The notes: a model not told the origin generated them from the letters alone. 64,000 nt of DNA from Phenylobacterium aquaticum (GCF_022695515.1 NZ_JALDPT010000032.1:1-64000); one strand, 5' to 3'. Shown: positions 17,014 to 26,182, numbered from the stretch's first letter. Made by a program: numbers and translations.

Positions 17014-17306
17014 TCGGCTGGGTTTGAGCCCGCCCGACCGGATAATCGGGCCCCCCTTGACTTGGATTTTTGACGCGGATCAATCGATAATAGGTCTATG
17101 GCGTCCGAATTCGCAAGTGATACATCTGGTATGTTAAGCTTAACGCGTGATCAAATCCGAGCCCCAGGTTCTAAGTCGACGATTATACTGCACTATCACA
17201 ATGAGACGTTAGGTTTAAGCGGCTCAATCTGAACCGTTGTGCGTAATTCAACTTTTCGTCTCTCCGCCTTTCCCCCAGTTTGGGGGATAGTTCGCGCGAG
17301 GGTCTG

Positions 17307-17334
17307 CCCGGCGGGGCATGCGCCGGGGGTTTTG
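17307..17334 (+). terminator. Rightward hairpin with T-rich tail
   Basis: Stem CCCGGCG (17307-17313) and CGCCGGG (17321-17327), a 7 nt loop, then GGTTTTGTCTT. The T tract is on the plus strand, although both flanking genes run leftward, so it would terminate a rightward transcript starting in the AT-rich region. Confidence 0.45.
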
Positions 17335-17380
17335 TCTTGAATGCACCGACGGGTTGTGACCGACTGTCGCAGACCGGGCC

Positions 17381-18043
17381 CTAGAAGGGCCACCAGCTGT
17401 GGAACCAGGCCAGAATCTTGAGCCATAGGGTCTCCAGAACGCCCCGCGCCTCGGCGACCGGCGACTTGGGCGGCTCGGGGACAAACCAGGACGGCGCGGC
17501 CGGCGGCGCACAGTTCATGCGCATGCCGACCCCCTTCAGATAGCCGCGGCGAATCTCCCCGGCGCGCACGGCGGCGGCGACCTTCTTGTCGTGGCGGTCG
17601 GCGCCGGTCAGCTTGCGGATCCAGCCGCGGAACGGCAGGACGCTGCGGGTCTCGCTGCGGACCTCCGAGACACCCGCGTCCTTGATCGCGCCGCCAGCCT
17701 TCTGGAGCTTGGTGCGATGGTCCGGCGGCGGCGCCTCGTCCAGATCCGGCCCCAGCGCCCCGTCGAGGCGCCCGATCTCCTCAGCCAGGCCCTCGCACCG
17801 CTTCAGCCCCTCCAGGTCGTAGGGATCGGCGCTGGCCCGGACCAGCACGTCTGGAATGCCCTTCTGCTTGAGGTTCAGGTCCTCGAGCGGCGCCAGGGCC
17901 GCGTCGCGGAAGCTGTCCTTCTGCTGCATCACCCCGCGGTCGGGCTGGCGGACCGGCGGGTCTTCGGCATGGGCGGGCGCCCCGGCGCAGAGCAGGCCGG
18001 CGGCGAGGAAGAGCAGGGCGGGGCGTGGCGATGTGCGGCGCAT
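17381..18043 (-). CDS. Exported protein of unknown function (220 aa)
   Basis: Starts MRRTSPRPALLFLAAGLLCA with cleavage after APAHA, a clean Sec signal peptide; the longer upstream frame has no such feature. The mature protein is polar, with SFRDAALAPLEDLNLKQKGIPD and LKRCEGLAEEIGRLDGALGP, later KLQKAGGAIKDAGVSEVRSE, and a Trp-rich C-terminus (LWLKILAWFHSWWPF) that may associate with a membrane. I do not recognise the family. Divergent from the CPBP gene. Confidence 0.65.
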   Translation of the reverse strand: MRRTSPRPALLFLAAGLLCAGAPAHAEDPPVRQPDRGVMQQKDSFRDAALAPLEDLNLKQKGIPDVLVRASADPYDLEGLKRCEGLAEEIGRLDGALGPDLDEAPPPDHRTKLQKAGGAIKDAGVSEVRSETRSVLPFRGWIRKLTGADRHDKKVAAAVRAGEIRRGYLKGVGMRMNCAPPAAPSWFVPEPPKSPVAEARGVLETLWLKILAWFHSWWPF

Positions 18044-18089
18044 GTCCAAGCATAGCCGGACCGATCGGCGCAGGCTAACCTCCGCGGCG

Positions 18090-19010
18090 ATGATCCCGCT
18101 TCCAGACCTGGGCGAAACCCCCTTCCTCGCCGCCATCGGGCCGCGCGACCGCTCCTGGTCGCGTGTCGCCGCCATGGTCAGCGGCGGACTGGCCCTGTCC
18201 TTCATCTTCGGCCTCATCGCGACTTTCGTGGTGATGGAGGGCCTGCTGAAGGTCGGGATCGACCTGAACTCCCAGTCCACGAGCTTTCACGAGCCGACCC
18301 TGATCCGCGCGGCGCTCTATGTCCTGGAGCTCAGCCTGGCGCTCGCCGCCGCGGCCCTGGGCGCCCTGGTCGCCGCCCGCTGGATCTTCGCCCGCCCGAT
18401 CCGCAGCTGGATCACCGCCGCCGCGCGCTTTCGCTGGCTGCAGCTGGCCCAGGGGTTTGGCCTGGCCTTTGTCGGGGTCGCCCTGGTGTCCCAGGCGGTC
18501 GGGGTGTTCAAGGGCGGATCCCTGGTCGACGGGGCGCCGATCTTCGAGTCCGCCGAGCCGATCCTGCGCCGCCTGGTCTATGTGCTCGCCAACGCCGCGG
18601 GCTTCCTGCTCGCCGCCTGGGCGGAGGAGGCGGTGTTCCGCGGCTATGTCCTGCAGCAGGCGGCAGCCCTGACCCGGCGCCCCTATGCCGCCCTGTGGAT
18701 CTCCGGGGTGCTGTTCGCCCTGATCCATCTGGAGTTCAGCCCCTGGGCGCTGGCGGCCCGCACCATCATCGGCGCCGCCTTCGCCTGGACGGCCCTGCGG
18801 CTGGGCGGGCTGGAGTTCGCCATCGGCGCGCACCTGGCCAACAATCTGATGATCGCCCTGTTCGGGGCGCCCATGCTGCCAGGGGCCAGCGCCGATCCGG
18901 GCGACGCCCTCGGCGTGGCGACCGAGACCCTGATGGCGGTCTATCTGGCGGTCTGCGCCGAGCTGATCCGCCGCCGCGCCGCCCGCCGCGCCCTGGCCGC
19001 CACCGCCTAG
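18090..19010 (+). CDS. CPBP family intramembrane metalloprotease
   Basis: A 306-residue membrane protein with about eight helices. The three CPBP (CAAX protease/bacteriocin-processing) motifs are present in order: EEAVFRGYVLQ (catalytic glutamates and Arg), FALIHLEFSP (His) and GAHLANNL (His/Asn). The start MIPLPDLGET is taken because earlier codons read through the divergent promoter. Substrates cannot be deduced; neighbours give no hint. Confidence 0.85.
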   Translation: MIPLPDLGETPFLAAIGPRDRSWSRVAAMVSGGLALSFIFGLIATFVVMEGLLKVGIDLNSQSTSFHEPTLIRAALYVLELSLALAAAALGALVAARWIFARPIRSWITAAARFRWLQLAQGFGLAFVGVALVSQAVGVFKGGSLVDGAPIFESAEPILRRLVYVLANAAGFLLAAWAEEAVFRGYVLQQAAALTRRPYAALWISGVLFALIHLEFSPWALAARTIIGAAFAWTALRLGGLEFAIGAHLANNLMIALFGAPMLPGASADPGDALGVATETLMAVYLAVCAELIRRRAARRALAATA

Positions 19011-19089
19011 CCCCGCCGTTCGTCCCGCCCGGTCCGCCGCTCGTCCCAATCGGCTGTTCAGGACCGGAAAGGGCGGCTGTCCTGGGCCC

Positions 19090-20997
19090 ATGACCCAGCG
19101 CCTCGCTCCCCTCGCCGCCGCCGCCCTGATCGCCGCCTCGCCCGCCGTCGCCACCGAGCCTCCGGGCTGGGCCCACTATGGCGGCGACACGGGCGGAACC
19201 CGCTATTCCCGGGCCGCCCAGATCAATGTCGCCAATGTCGCCCGGCTGAAGCCCGCCTGGAGCTTCTCCACCGGCGAGCTCGCCCTGCGCGGCAAGGCGA
19301 TCAAGCGCGCCGCCTTCGAGGTCACCCCGATCCTGGCTGGGGGGCGGCTCTATCTCTGTTCGCCGTTCAACGCCGCCTTCGCCCTCGACCCGGGGACCGG
19401 TCGCCGGCTCTGGGGGTTCGATCCCAGGATCGATCCGACCCTCAACTATCCCAACAGCTACAATTGCCGCGGCCTGACCTGGTGGCGCGACCCGGCCAGG
19501 GCGCCGGACGCGCCCTGCGCCGAGCGGATCTTCATGGCGACCAATGACCGGCGCCTGTTCGCCCTGGACGCCGCGACCGGCAAGCCCTGCGCCGGCTTCG
19601 GCGCCCAGGGCTTTGTCGACGCCATGCCGGGCGTCAGCCTGTCGCGGCCCGGCAGCGCCCAGATCACCTCCCCGCCGGTGGTGGTCGGAGGCGTGGTGAT
19701 CACCGGTTCCTCGATCGACGACAATCAGCGCCAGGTCGAGACCTCGGGCGCTGTCCACGCCTTCGACGCGGTGACCGGCGCGCCGCGCTGGAGCTTCGAC
19801 CCCCTGGCCGGCGCCGGTCCCAAGGTCCATGCGGGCGCGGCAAATGTCTGGGCGCCGATGTCGGTGGACGAAGCCCGCGGCCTGGTCTTCCTGCCGACGT
19901 CGAGCCCCAGCCCCGACTTCTATGGCGCGGCCCGGCCGGGGAATGACGGCCACGCCAATTCGGTCGTCGCCCTGCGCGCCGCCACGGGTGAGCTCGCCTG
20001 GGCGTTCCAGACCACCCACCACGATGTCTGGGACTATGACGTCCCGGCCCAGCCGACGCTCGCGACCGTCACCTACAAGGGTCGCACGGCGCCGGCGGTG
20101 ATCCAGACCACCAAGCAGGGCCTGATCTTCACCCTCGACCGCGAGACCGGCCGGCCGATCATTCCGGTGGAGGAACGGCCCGTGCCCCAGGGCGGCGCGA
20201 TCGGCGAGCAGCTGTCGCCGACCCAGCCCTTCCCCATCGCGCCCGCGCCTCTCGCCCCCAACCGGATCAAGGCGGCCGACGCCTTCGGCGTCACGCCGTG
20301 GGAGCGCCAGGCCTGCGCCGATCAGATCAAGGGCGCCCGCAATGAGGGGCTCTACACCCCGCCGAGCGTCGAGGGCACGATCCTCTATCCCTTCACCGGC
20401 GGCGGCTCGAACTGGGGCGGGATCGCCTTCGATCCCGGCCTCGACCTGGTCTTCGTCAACACCTCCAGCGCGATCCACAAGGTGACCCTGATCCCCCGCG
20501 ACCGCTTCGCCGCCGAGCGCGCCGCCCATCCCGACCTGGAGGTCAGCCCCAACGCGGGGGCGGCCTTCGGCATGAAGCGCGAACTCCTGCGCTCGCCCAT
20601 CGGCCTGCCCTGCAACCCGCCGCCCTGGGGCGAGCTGTCGGCCGTCGACCTGCACGAGGGCAAGGTGCTGTGGCGGGTCCCGCTGGGGACCACCCGCGAC
20701 CTGGCCCCCGGCTCCCAACTGCTGCTGAAGGGGTCGGGCACGCCCAATTTCGGCGGCCCCATCGTCACCGCCGGCGGGCTGGTGTTCATCGGGGCGGCCA
20801 TGGACAATTACCTGCGCGCCTTCGAGGCCCGCACCGGCAAGGAGCTGTGGAAGGGCCGGCTGCCGGCCGGGGGCCAGGCGACGCCCATGACCTATGTCTG
20901 GAAGGGCCGGCAATATGTGGTCATCGCCGCCGGCGGCCACGCCAAGTCGCAGACCAAGCCGGGCGACCAGGTCGTGGCTTTCGCCCTGCCGCAATAG
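19090..20997 (+). CDS. PQQ-dependent dehydrogenase, quinoprotein glucose dehydrogenase-like
   Basis: A 635-residue periplasmic quinoprotein with signal peptide (MTQRLAPLAAAALIAASPAV). WAHYGGDTGGTRYSRAAQIN opens an eight-bladed propeller. Family blocks include NCRGLTWW, RIFMATNDRRLFALDAATG, FQTTHHDVWDYDVPAQP and GGPIVTAGGLVFIGA. It lacks the five N-terminal membrane helices of membrane-bound GCD, so it is a soluble relative oxidising a sugar or alcohol with PQQ. No PQQ synthesis genes or cytochrome partner lie nearby. The substrate is unknown. Confidence 0.87.
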   Translation: MTQRLAPLAAAALIAASPAVATEPPGWAHYGGDTGGTRYSRAAQINVANVARLKPAWSFSTGELALRGKAIKRAAFEVTPILAGGRLYLCSPFNAAFALDPGTGRRLWGFDPRIDPTLNYPNSYNCRGLTWWRDPARAPDAPCAERIFMATNDRRLFALDAATGKPCAGFGAQGFVDAMPGVSLSRPGSAQITSPPVVVGGVVITGSSIDDNQRQVETSGAVHAFDAVTGAPRWSFDPLAGAGPKVHAGAANVWAPMSVDEARGLVFLPTSSPSPDFYGAARPGNDGHANSVVALRAATGELAWAFQTTHHDVWDYDVPAQPTLATVTYKGRTAPAVIQTTKQGLIFTLDRETGRPIIPVEERPVPQGGAIGEQLSPTQPFPIAPAPLAPNRIKAADAFGVTPWERQACADQIKGARNEGLYTPPSVEGTILYPFTGGGSNWGGIAFDPGLDLVFVNTSSAIHKVTLIPRDRFAAERAAHPDLEVSPNAGAAFGMKRELLRSPIGLPCNPPPWGELSAVDLHEGKVLWRVPLGTTRDLAPGSQLLLKGSGTPNFGGPIVTAGGLVFIGAAMDNYLRAFEARTGKELWKGRLPAGGQATPMTYVWKGRQYVVIAAGGHAKSQTKPGDQVVAFALPQ

Positions 20998-21074
20998 TCG
21001 CCATCGGCGTCGCGGGGCGCTGGGTCACAAAGTTACGCTGGTCAGGATCGATCTTGGCCCTAAGTCTAGGGCGC

Positions 21075-22331
21075 ATGAATTCGCTCACGACCCGCATCCT
21101 GGCCGGCCTGCTGCTCGGCCTCGCCCTGGGGGGCGCCCTCGGCGCCGCCCATCCCGCCTTCCAGGCCCAGCTTGTCGGCTACGCCAGCGCTTTGGGCGGG
21201 GTCTGGCTCGACGCCCTGCGGATGACCATCATTCCGCTGGTCTTCTCCTTGCTGGTGGTGGGGGTGGCCCAGGCGGCGGGCACGGTCCAGACCGGGGGAC
21301 TGGCGGCCCGCGCCCTGGTCACCTTCGCGATCGTGCTGCTCACCGCCACGACGCTCACCGCCTTCGTCGCCCCGGCCCTGCTCAATCTCTGGCCTGCTCC
21401 GTCCCAGGCGGCGGAGGGCCTGCGTCGCGCCGCCCAGGGCGCGGCCGCCGGCATCCCGCCGGTCCCGCCCCTCGCCGACTGGCTGAAGTCCTTCGTGCCG
21501 GCCAATCCGATCAAGGCCGCCGCGGACGGGGCCATCGCCTCGATCTGCGTCTTCGCCCTGACCTTCGGGCTCGCCGCCAGCCGGATCAGCGAACCCCGCC
21601 GGGCCCATCTCTTCGCCCTGTTCGACGCGGTCCAGGCGACCATGATGGTGATCGTCGACTGGGTGCTGTTCGCCGCCCCGGTCGGCGTCTTCTTCCTGGC
21701 CCTGGTGGTCGGCGCCCAGACCGGATTCGGCGCGGTGGGCGTGCTCGGCCACTATGTGGTGATCGTCAGCCTGATGTGCCTGATGGCCGGGGCTTTCGGC
21801 CTGGTCATGGCCGTGATCGGCGGGCGCGTGCCCTTCGGGCGGCTGATCTCGGCCCTGATCCCGGTGGAGGCCATGGCCATCTCGACCCAATCCTCGCTCG
21901 CCTGCCTGCCGGTGATGCTGGAGGCGACCGAGCAGATCGGCGTCACCCAGCGGGTGCGCGGCGTGGTCATGCCCATGGCCGTGGCGGTGTTCCGCCTGAC
22001 CAGCCCGCCCGGCAACCTGGCCGTCGCCATCTATGTCGCCCACATCTACGGCATCCATCTCGATCCCGGCCGGCTGGCCATTGGGGTGGTGGTGGCCTGC
22101 CTGGTCAGCCTGGCGACCGTGGGGGTGGCCAGCTCGGTCACCTTCTTCACCACCCTGGTGCCGATCTCCATGGCCATGGGCCTGCCCATGGACCTGCTGC
22201 CCCTGCTGCTGGCGGTCGAGACCCTGCCGGACTTCTCGCGCACTGTGGGCAATGTGACCGCCCATGTCGGCGTCACCGCCTGGGCCAACCGCTGGGGCAA
22301 GGGCGGCGTGGCGGACACGGAGCCGGCCTGA
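21075..22331 (+). CDS. Dicarboxylate/amino acid:cation symporter (DAACS family)
   Basis: A 418-residue transporter of the GltP/DctA fold. Visible family features are LDALRMTIIPLVFSLLVVGV near the N-terminus, FVPANPIKAAADG, the serine-rich reentrant loop AISTQSSLACLPVMLEA, and FRLTSPPGNLAVAIYVAHIY in the substrate site. It imports a dicarboxylate or acidic/neutral amino acid with sodium or protons. Start ATG at 21075 (MNSLTTRILAG); the longer frame upstream runs through the previous gene. A hairpin-rich CTCTCCCCGC repeat follows the stop. Confidence 0.88.
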   Translation: MNSLTTRILAGLLLGLALGGALGAAHPAFQAQLVGYASALGGVWLDALRMTIIPLVFSLLVVGVAQAAGTVQTGGLAARALVTFAIVLLTATTLTAFVAPALLNLWPAPSQAAEGLRRAAQGAAAGIPPVPPLADWLKSFVPANPIKAAADGAIASICVFALTFGLAASRISEPRRAHLFALFDAVQATMMVIVDWVLFAAPVGVFFLALVVGAQTGFGAVGVLGHYVVIVSLMCLMAGAFGLVMAVIGGRVPFGRLISALIPVEAMAISTQSSLACLPVMLEATEQIGVTQRVRGVVMPMAVAVFRLTSPPGNLAVAIYVAHIYGIHLDPGRLAIGVVVACLVSLATVGVASSVTFFTTLVPISMAMGLPMDLLPLLLAVETLPDFSRTVGNVTAHVGVTAWANRWGKGGVADTEPA

Positions 22332-22363
22332 CTTCTCCTCTCCCCGCAAAGCGGGGCGGGGGA

Positions 22364-22885
22364 TTAAGGGCGGGGGCGGCGCTTCAGCGCCACATAGAGC
22401 GCGCCGCCGCCGCCGTGGTGGCGGTGGGCCTCGGACACCCCGGCCACCATCTCGCGCAGGGCCGGCGCCGCCAGCCATTCGGGGGTGGCGCGCCGCAGGA
22501 TCCCGTCGCCGCGCAGGCCCTTGCCAGTGATCACCAGCACGGCGCGATGGCCCTCGTCCCAGTTGCGGCGGATGAAGCCCTCCAGGGCGGCGCGGGCGCG
22601 GTCCTGGGTCAGGCCGTGCAGGTCGATGCGGGCGCCGATCTCCTCCCGCTCCTTGGCGATGCGGTGTTTGCGGCCGGGTTCGATGGGATCGAGCGGCGGG
22701 GTCCGGCCCTTGCGCGGGGCGGGGCGTTCCGGCGGCGGGATGCGCGCGGCCGGCGCCTGGGGATCGATGGGGGGCGCGGGCGGATCGGCGGCGTCGCGCG
22801 GCAGGGCCCGGCCAGGCAGGGGGTGAACGGTCTGGGCGACCATGGTCCAGAGCCTGAGCTCCTCGGCCCGGATCGGCCGTTTCAC
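22364..22885 (-). CDS. Smr domain (MutS2 C-terminal-like) protein
   Basis: A 173-residue protein with a proline-rich linker (25-75) and a C-terminal Smr domain: ARIDLHGLTQDRARAALEGF (the LDLHG motif), VLVITGKGLR and HHGGGGALYVALKRR. Smr domains nick or bind branched DNA or act on RNA. Its start overlaps the end of mltA by four bases (22882-22885), so the two are translationally coupled, a common pairing in alphaproteobacteria. Confidence 0.88.
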   Translation of the reverse strand: MKRPIRAEELRLWTMVAQTVHPLPGRALPRDAADPPAPPIDPQAPAARIPPPERPAPRKGRTPPLDPIEPGRKHRIAKEREEIGARIDLHGLTQDRARAALEGFIRRNWDEGHRAVLVITGKGLRGDGILRRATPEWLAAPALREMVAGVSEAHRHHGGGGALYVALKRRPRP

Positions 22886-24087
22886 TTGGGCGCGCCCTGG
22901 CCCAGCACCGTCCCGATCGGGTCGTCGCCGGGCTTGGGGACCAGGCGGTGCATCCGCAGCACATGGCGCACGCGGCCGGCCTCGGTTCCCGCCACGGGGC
23001 CCTGGCCCAGATAGAGGTCGGCGCGGATATCGCCCTTGATCGCCCCGCCGACGTCGAGCGCCGTGACCAGCCGGCGATAGGTCGGGAAGGCGCCGGTCAG
23101 CATGGGGGCGGTGGCGTCGACATAGAAGAGCTCGCCCATGGCGTGTCGGCTGGCGTCGACCGCGATGGCGCGACCGGCCGGCAGGGGCACGCCCGCGGCG
23201 CCGATCGGCGGCTGGCCGTCGTCGGGCGCCAGGCGGAAGAAGGCGAAGCGCGGATTGAGCCGCATCACCGCATCGGCCTCTGGGCCGCGGTGCGCCGCCA
23301 GCCAGGACCGGATGGATTCGCCGGAGATATTGTCCGGGGCGAGCAGGCCCTTGTCACGCATCAGATTGGCGACGCCCACGAAGGGTCGGCCGTTGGTGGC
23401 GGAGAACAGGGCCTTGATCCGCGAGCCGTCCTCATAGGTCAGCACGCCCGAGCCCTGGATCTGCAGGAAGAACAGGTCCTCGGGCCGCATCCAGGCGAGC
23501 GCGTCCGGCGGACCCTCGGTCTCGATCCAGGCCCGGTCCGGATAGGGGCCGAGCGACCCGTCGGCCTGGCGCTGCATCGGGTCCTTGCCGGCGGGTCCGC
23601 CCAGCACCAGGTCGGCGGGCCGGGGCCGGAGCGGCGCCGAGAACTCGGCGTCGGGGGCTTTGCGGGCCGGATATTCCGGGGCGAAATAGGCGGTCATGAC
23701 GCCTTCGCCGACGATGCGCTCGGGGCGGAAACTGTCCTCGAAGAAGGCGCGGGCCTCAGGTTCGGCCAAGCTCTCCACCGACCGGGCCCGGCGGCAGATC
23801 GCCTTGGCGATCGGATCCTTGGCCGCGCCGCAGACCGAGCGATAGGCCGTGAAGGCCGCGGCGTGGTCCTCCGCGTCCCACCCGGGCAGATCGGCGAAGG
23901 TCTCGGGCTGGACCTGCTCGACCGGGGCGGGCGCGGGGGTCGACCCCGGCGGCGGACCCGGCGTGACCTTGGGCGGCGGCGCGGTGGCGCAGGCGGCGAG
24001 GAACAGGGCCAGGCCCAGGGCGGCGGCGAACGACCTTCCCTTCCCCCGGGAGAGAGAGGGATTGAGCGACGGGATCACCGGCCTCAC
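22882..24087 (-). CDS. mltA: Membrane-bound lytic murein transglycosylase A
   Basis: A 401-residue lipoprotein: hydrophobic stretch and lipobox LAAC near residue 33, then a Pro-rich linker. The MltA domain contains VMTAYFAPEYPARK, RPADLVLGG, LFFLQIQGSGVL (the FFLQIQGSG motif) and FVGVANLMRDKGL. The C-terminal 3D domain has IAVDASRHAMGELFYVD and ALDVGGAIKGDIRADLYLG with the catalytic-type Asp. It cleaves peptidoglycan glycan strands at the outer membrane. GTG start, overlapping the timA stop (GTGA). The first 18 codons run through a CCCTCTCTCCCGGGGGAAGG sequence like the intergenic repeats. Confidence 0.9.
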   Translation of the reverse strand: MRPVIPSLNPSLSRGKGRSFAAALGLALFLAACATAPPPKVTPGPPPGSTPAPAPVEQVQPETFADLPGWDAEDHAAAFTAYRSVCGAAKDPIAKAICRRARSVESLAEPEARAFFEDSFRPERIVGEGVMTAYFAPEYPARKAPDAEFSAPLRPRPADLVLGGPAGKDPMQRQADGSLGPYPDRAWIETEGPPDALAWMRPEDLFFLQIQGSGVLTYEDGSRIKALFSATNGRPFVGVANLMRDKGLLAPDNISGESIRSWLAAHRGPEADAVMRLNPRFAFFRLAPDDGQPPIGAAGVPLPAGRAIAVDASRHAMGELFYVDATAPMLTGAFPTYRRLVTALDVGGAIKGDIRADLYLGQGPVAGTEAGRVRHVLRMHRLVPKPGDDPIGTVLGQGAPK

Positions 24088-24698
24088 GCCTCGGCGGCGT
24101 CGACGCGGATCAGGATCCAGTTGGGGTCGCGGCTCTTCAGATTGCGTTCGAAGGTCCAGAGCTCAGCCGTGCGGCGATCCTCGACGCTTTCGCCTTCCGG
24201 GCCTTTGCCGCGGCTGCGGAACTCGGCCAGGAAGCGCACGGTGAGCTGGGCGAGGTCGCCGACCATGTCGGCCTTCTCCAGATCGGCCCGCGGGCTGTGG
24301 GTGAATTCGACGCTCTCGGTCCGCCCCTCGGTCTCGCGCTGGGCGATGGCGGCCTCGAAGGCGTCCATCACCACCGGCGCCAGCAGCGGCTTGAGCACGG
24401 CGCGGTCCCCGGCGGCGAAGCCGCGGACGATGGTCTCATAGGCCTGGCGCGAGCCCTGCAGGAAGTGCGGCAGGTCGAAGCCGGGATCGCGGCTCTTCAC
24501 GGCGGCCAGGCCCGACAGGGTGACCCCGCCCTGGGCCGGATCCTCGGCGGGGCGATCGGGCACGCGGCCAGCCGGCGCCACGGCCTCGGCGGCGGCGTCC
24601 TCGGGCTGGCGGCCGACACGGCGCCCCAGCACGGAATAGAGCTGGAACAGCACCACAGCGGCGAGACCGGCGAAGATGATCAGTTGGAGGACTTGCAA
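24084..24698 (-). CDS. Tim44-like (TimA) membrane-anchored protein
   Basis: A 204-residue protein from a TTG start (MQVLQLIIFAGLAAVVLFQL). This start puts the membrane helix at the very N-terminus, as in other bacterial TimA proteins, followed by YSVLGRRVGRQPEDAA. The Tim44 domain (about 85-200) has YETIVRGFAAGDRAVLKPLL and FLAEFRSRG. Relatives may assist protein translocation or insertion. It runs divergently from secB across 171 bp and is coupled to mltA. Confidence 0.82.
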   Translation of the reverse strand: MQVLQLIIFAGLAAVVLFQLYSVLGRRVGRQPEDAAAEAVAPAGRVPDRPAEDPAQGGVTLSGLAAVKSRDPGFDLPHFLQGSRQAYETIVRGFAAGDRAVLKPLLAPVVMDAFEAAIAQRETEGRTESVEFTHSPRADLEKADMVGDLAQLTVRFLAEFRSRGKGPEGESVEDRRTAELWTFERNLKSRDPNWILIRVDAAEA

Positions 24699-24869
24699 TC
24701 GACTATCGGGGCTCGCAGGGAGACGTGGGATTAATATAGAACGTCGGGGCTGTCGCGTAAGGTCGCGCGGACCGGAGGCGAGATTGCATAGACGGGGTCG
24801 CCATGATAGCAGCCCCGCCCACAAACAGGGCGTGAACAGACGCTCAGATCAGACGGATTTTCCTTTCAG

Positions 24870-25373
24870 ATGAGCGATATCGACCCGGCGGCGGCCGCAA
24901 ACGGTGGTGGGAACGGCCAGGCTCCGGCCGAGCCGGGCATTCGCGTCCTGGCCCAGTTCATCCGCGACCTCTCCTTTGAGAACCCGCGGGCGCCCGAAGC
25001 GTTGCGCGCCGGGGCCACCCAGCCTCAGATCGACATGGGCGTGGAGATGAACGCCCGCGGTCGCGAGGACGGATTCTTCGAAGTCGACCTGAAGCTGTCG
25101 GCCCGCGCCACCCGCGAGGACGGCCCGGTGTTCCACATCGAGCTGCTCTATGGCGGCGTGTTCCAGATCGAGGGCGTCAGCCCCGAGGATCTCGAGCCGG
25201 TGCTGCTGATCGAGTGCCCGCGCTTCCTGTTCCCCTTCGCCCGTCGGGTCATTTCCGACGTCACCTCGGACGGCGGCTTCCCGCCCTTCCTGCTCGACCC
25301 GATCGATTTCGCCGGCGTCTATGCGGCCCGCAAGGCCCAATCTGACGGCGTCGTGGTGCTCGGCAACGCCTGA
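24870..25373 (+). CDS. secB: Protein-export chaperone SecB
   Basis: A 167-residue cytosolic chaperone that keeps precursors unfolded for SecA. Family features are RVLAQFIRDLSFENPRAPEA, FFEVDLKLSARA, VFHIELLYGGVFQIEGV and LIECPRFLFPFARRVISDVT, then GGFPPFLLDPIDF. The alpha-proteobacterial Ala/Gly-rich N-terminus is present. It converges with dnaQ, separated by a strong hairpin. In C. crescentus secB also lies close to the origin. Confidence 0.95.
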   Translation: MSDIDPAAAANGGGNGQAPAEPGIRVLAQFIRDLSFENPRAPEALRAGATQPQIDMGVEMNARGREDGFFEVDLKLSARATREDGPVFHIELLYGGVFQIEGVSPEDLEPVLLIECPRFLFPFARRVISDVTSDGGFPPFLLDPIDFAGVYAARKAQSDGVVVLGNA

Positions 25374-25383
25374 TCGCTCTTCT

Positions 25384-25408
25384 CCCTCGCCCGCTGCGCG
25401 GGCGAGGG
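25384..25408. terminator. Hairpin between convergent secB and dnaQ
   Basis: A perfect 11 bp stem, CCCTCGCCCGC (25384-25394) and GCGGGCGAGGG (25398-25408), with a 3 nt loop, located between two convergent stops. There is no good T tract on either strand, so it may act as an RNA 3' end stabiliser or a REP unit rather than a classic terminator. Confidence 0.5.
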
Positions 25409-25410
25409 CC

Positions 25411-26118
25411 TTAGAACCCGTGCTTCTTCCAGAGCGTGTCGTTCTTCATCACCTCGAGGATGAAGCTCACATGGCGCGCACGCTCCTCGTCGGTGGAGCG
25501 GGGAGCCAGCGGCCGGGGCCGGGCGGCGTAGGCGTTGTCGCGGCGGGCGCCGACATACTGGTTGCGGCTCTGCTCGGCGACCAGCTCCAGCCCGCGCTCG
25601 CGGCCGCCCTTCAGCTCCAGATAGACCGCCGCCAGCAGGCGGGCGTCGATCAAGGCGCCGTGCTTTTCCCGTTCCGACAGCGAGATCTTGTAGCGCTTGC
25701 AGAGCGCGTCCAGGGAGTTGTGCATCCCCGGGAACCGCTTCTTGGCCATGGCCAGGGTGTCGATCCAGCGCTCTTCCGGCAGGACCTGCAGGCCGATCTG
25801 GGCCAGTTCGTGATTAACGAAGGCGCGGTCGAAACTGGCGTTGTGGGCGATGATCGGGGCGTCGCCGACGAACTCCAGGAAGGCCTGGCTCACTTCCGGT
25901 GCGGCGAACTTGGGCTTGCCCCGCAGGAACTCCGCCGACAGGCCGTGGACCTTCTCGGCCTCGGGCGGCATGTCGCGCTCCGGGTCGATATAGACGTGGA
26001 AGCTCCGCCCAGTGGGCAGGAACTCCTCGATCTCCAGCGCGGCCAGTTCGACCAGGCGGTGGCCCAGGTGCGGCTCGAAGCCGGTGGTCTCGGTGTCGAG
26101 GACGATCTCTCGGGCCAT
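25411..26118 (-). CDS. dnaQ: DNA polymerase III epsilon subunit
   Basis: A 235-residue 3'-5' proofreading exonuclease of the replicative polymerase. Exo motifs are in order: IVLDTETTGFE (Exo I, Asp and Glu metal ligands), IAHNASFDRAFVNHEL (Exo II) and HGALIDARLLAAVY (HxAxxD, Exo III epsilon). A short C-terminal tail after residue 180 would bind the alpha subunit. It ends the leftward ppsR-maf-aroE-coaE-dnaQ run, with 64 bp after coaE. Confidence 0.95.
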   Translation of the reverse strand: MAREIVLDTETTGFEPHLGHRLVELAALEIEEFLPTGRSFHVYIDPERDMPPEAEKVHGLSAEFLRGKPKFAAPEVSQAFLEFVGDAPIIAHNASFDRAFVNHELAQIGLQVLPEERWIDTLAMAKKRFPGMHNSLDALCKRYKISLSEREKHGALIDARLLAAVYLELKGGRERGLELVAEQSRNQYVGARRDNAYAARPRPLAPRSTDEERARHVSFILEVMKNDTLWKKHGF

Positions 26119-26182
26119 GGGGTTTTCTTGGCGCGATCCGGGGCGGGGTTCAAGCCGCCCGCGACGATACGCACAGGCTAGA

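Larger units (their letters stand above)
16928..17380. other. 453 bp AT-rich intergenic region
   Basis: Notably poorer in GC than its surroundings between 16970 and 17280. It holds the presumed leftward promoter of the chemoreceptor gene, a CtrA-like box (16999-17013), a perfect 12 bp palindrome GTTAAGCTTAAC (17133-17144) and a rightward hairpin with T-rich tail (17307-17334). I see no convincing protein frame. A rightward small RNA ending at the hairpin is possible but unproven. Confidence 0.5.
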
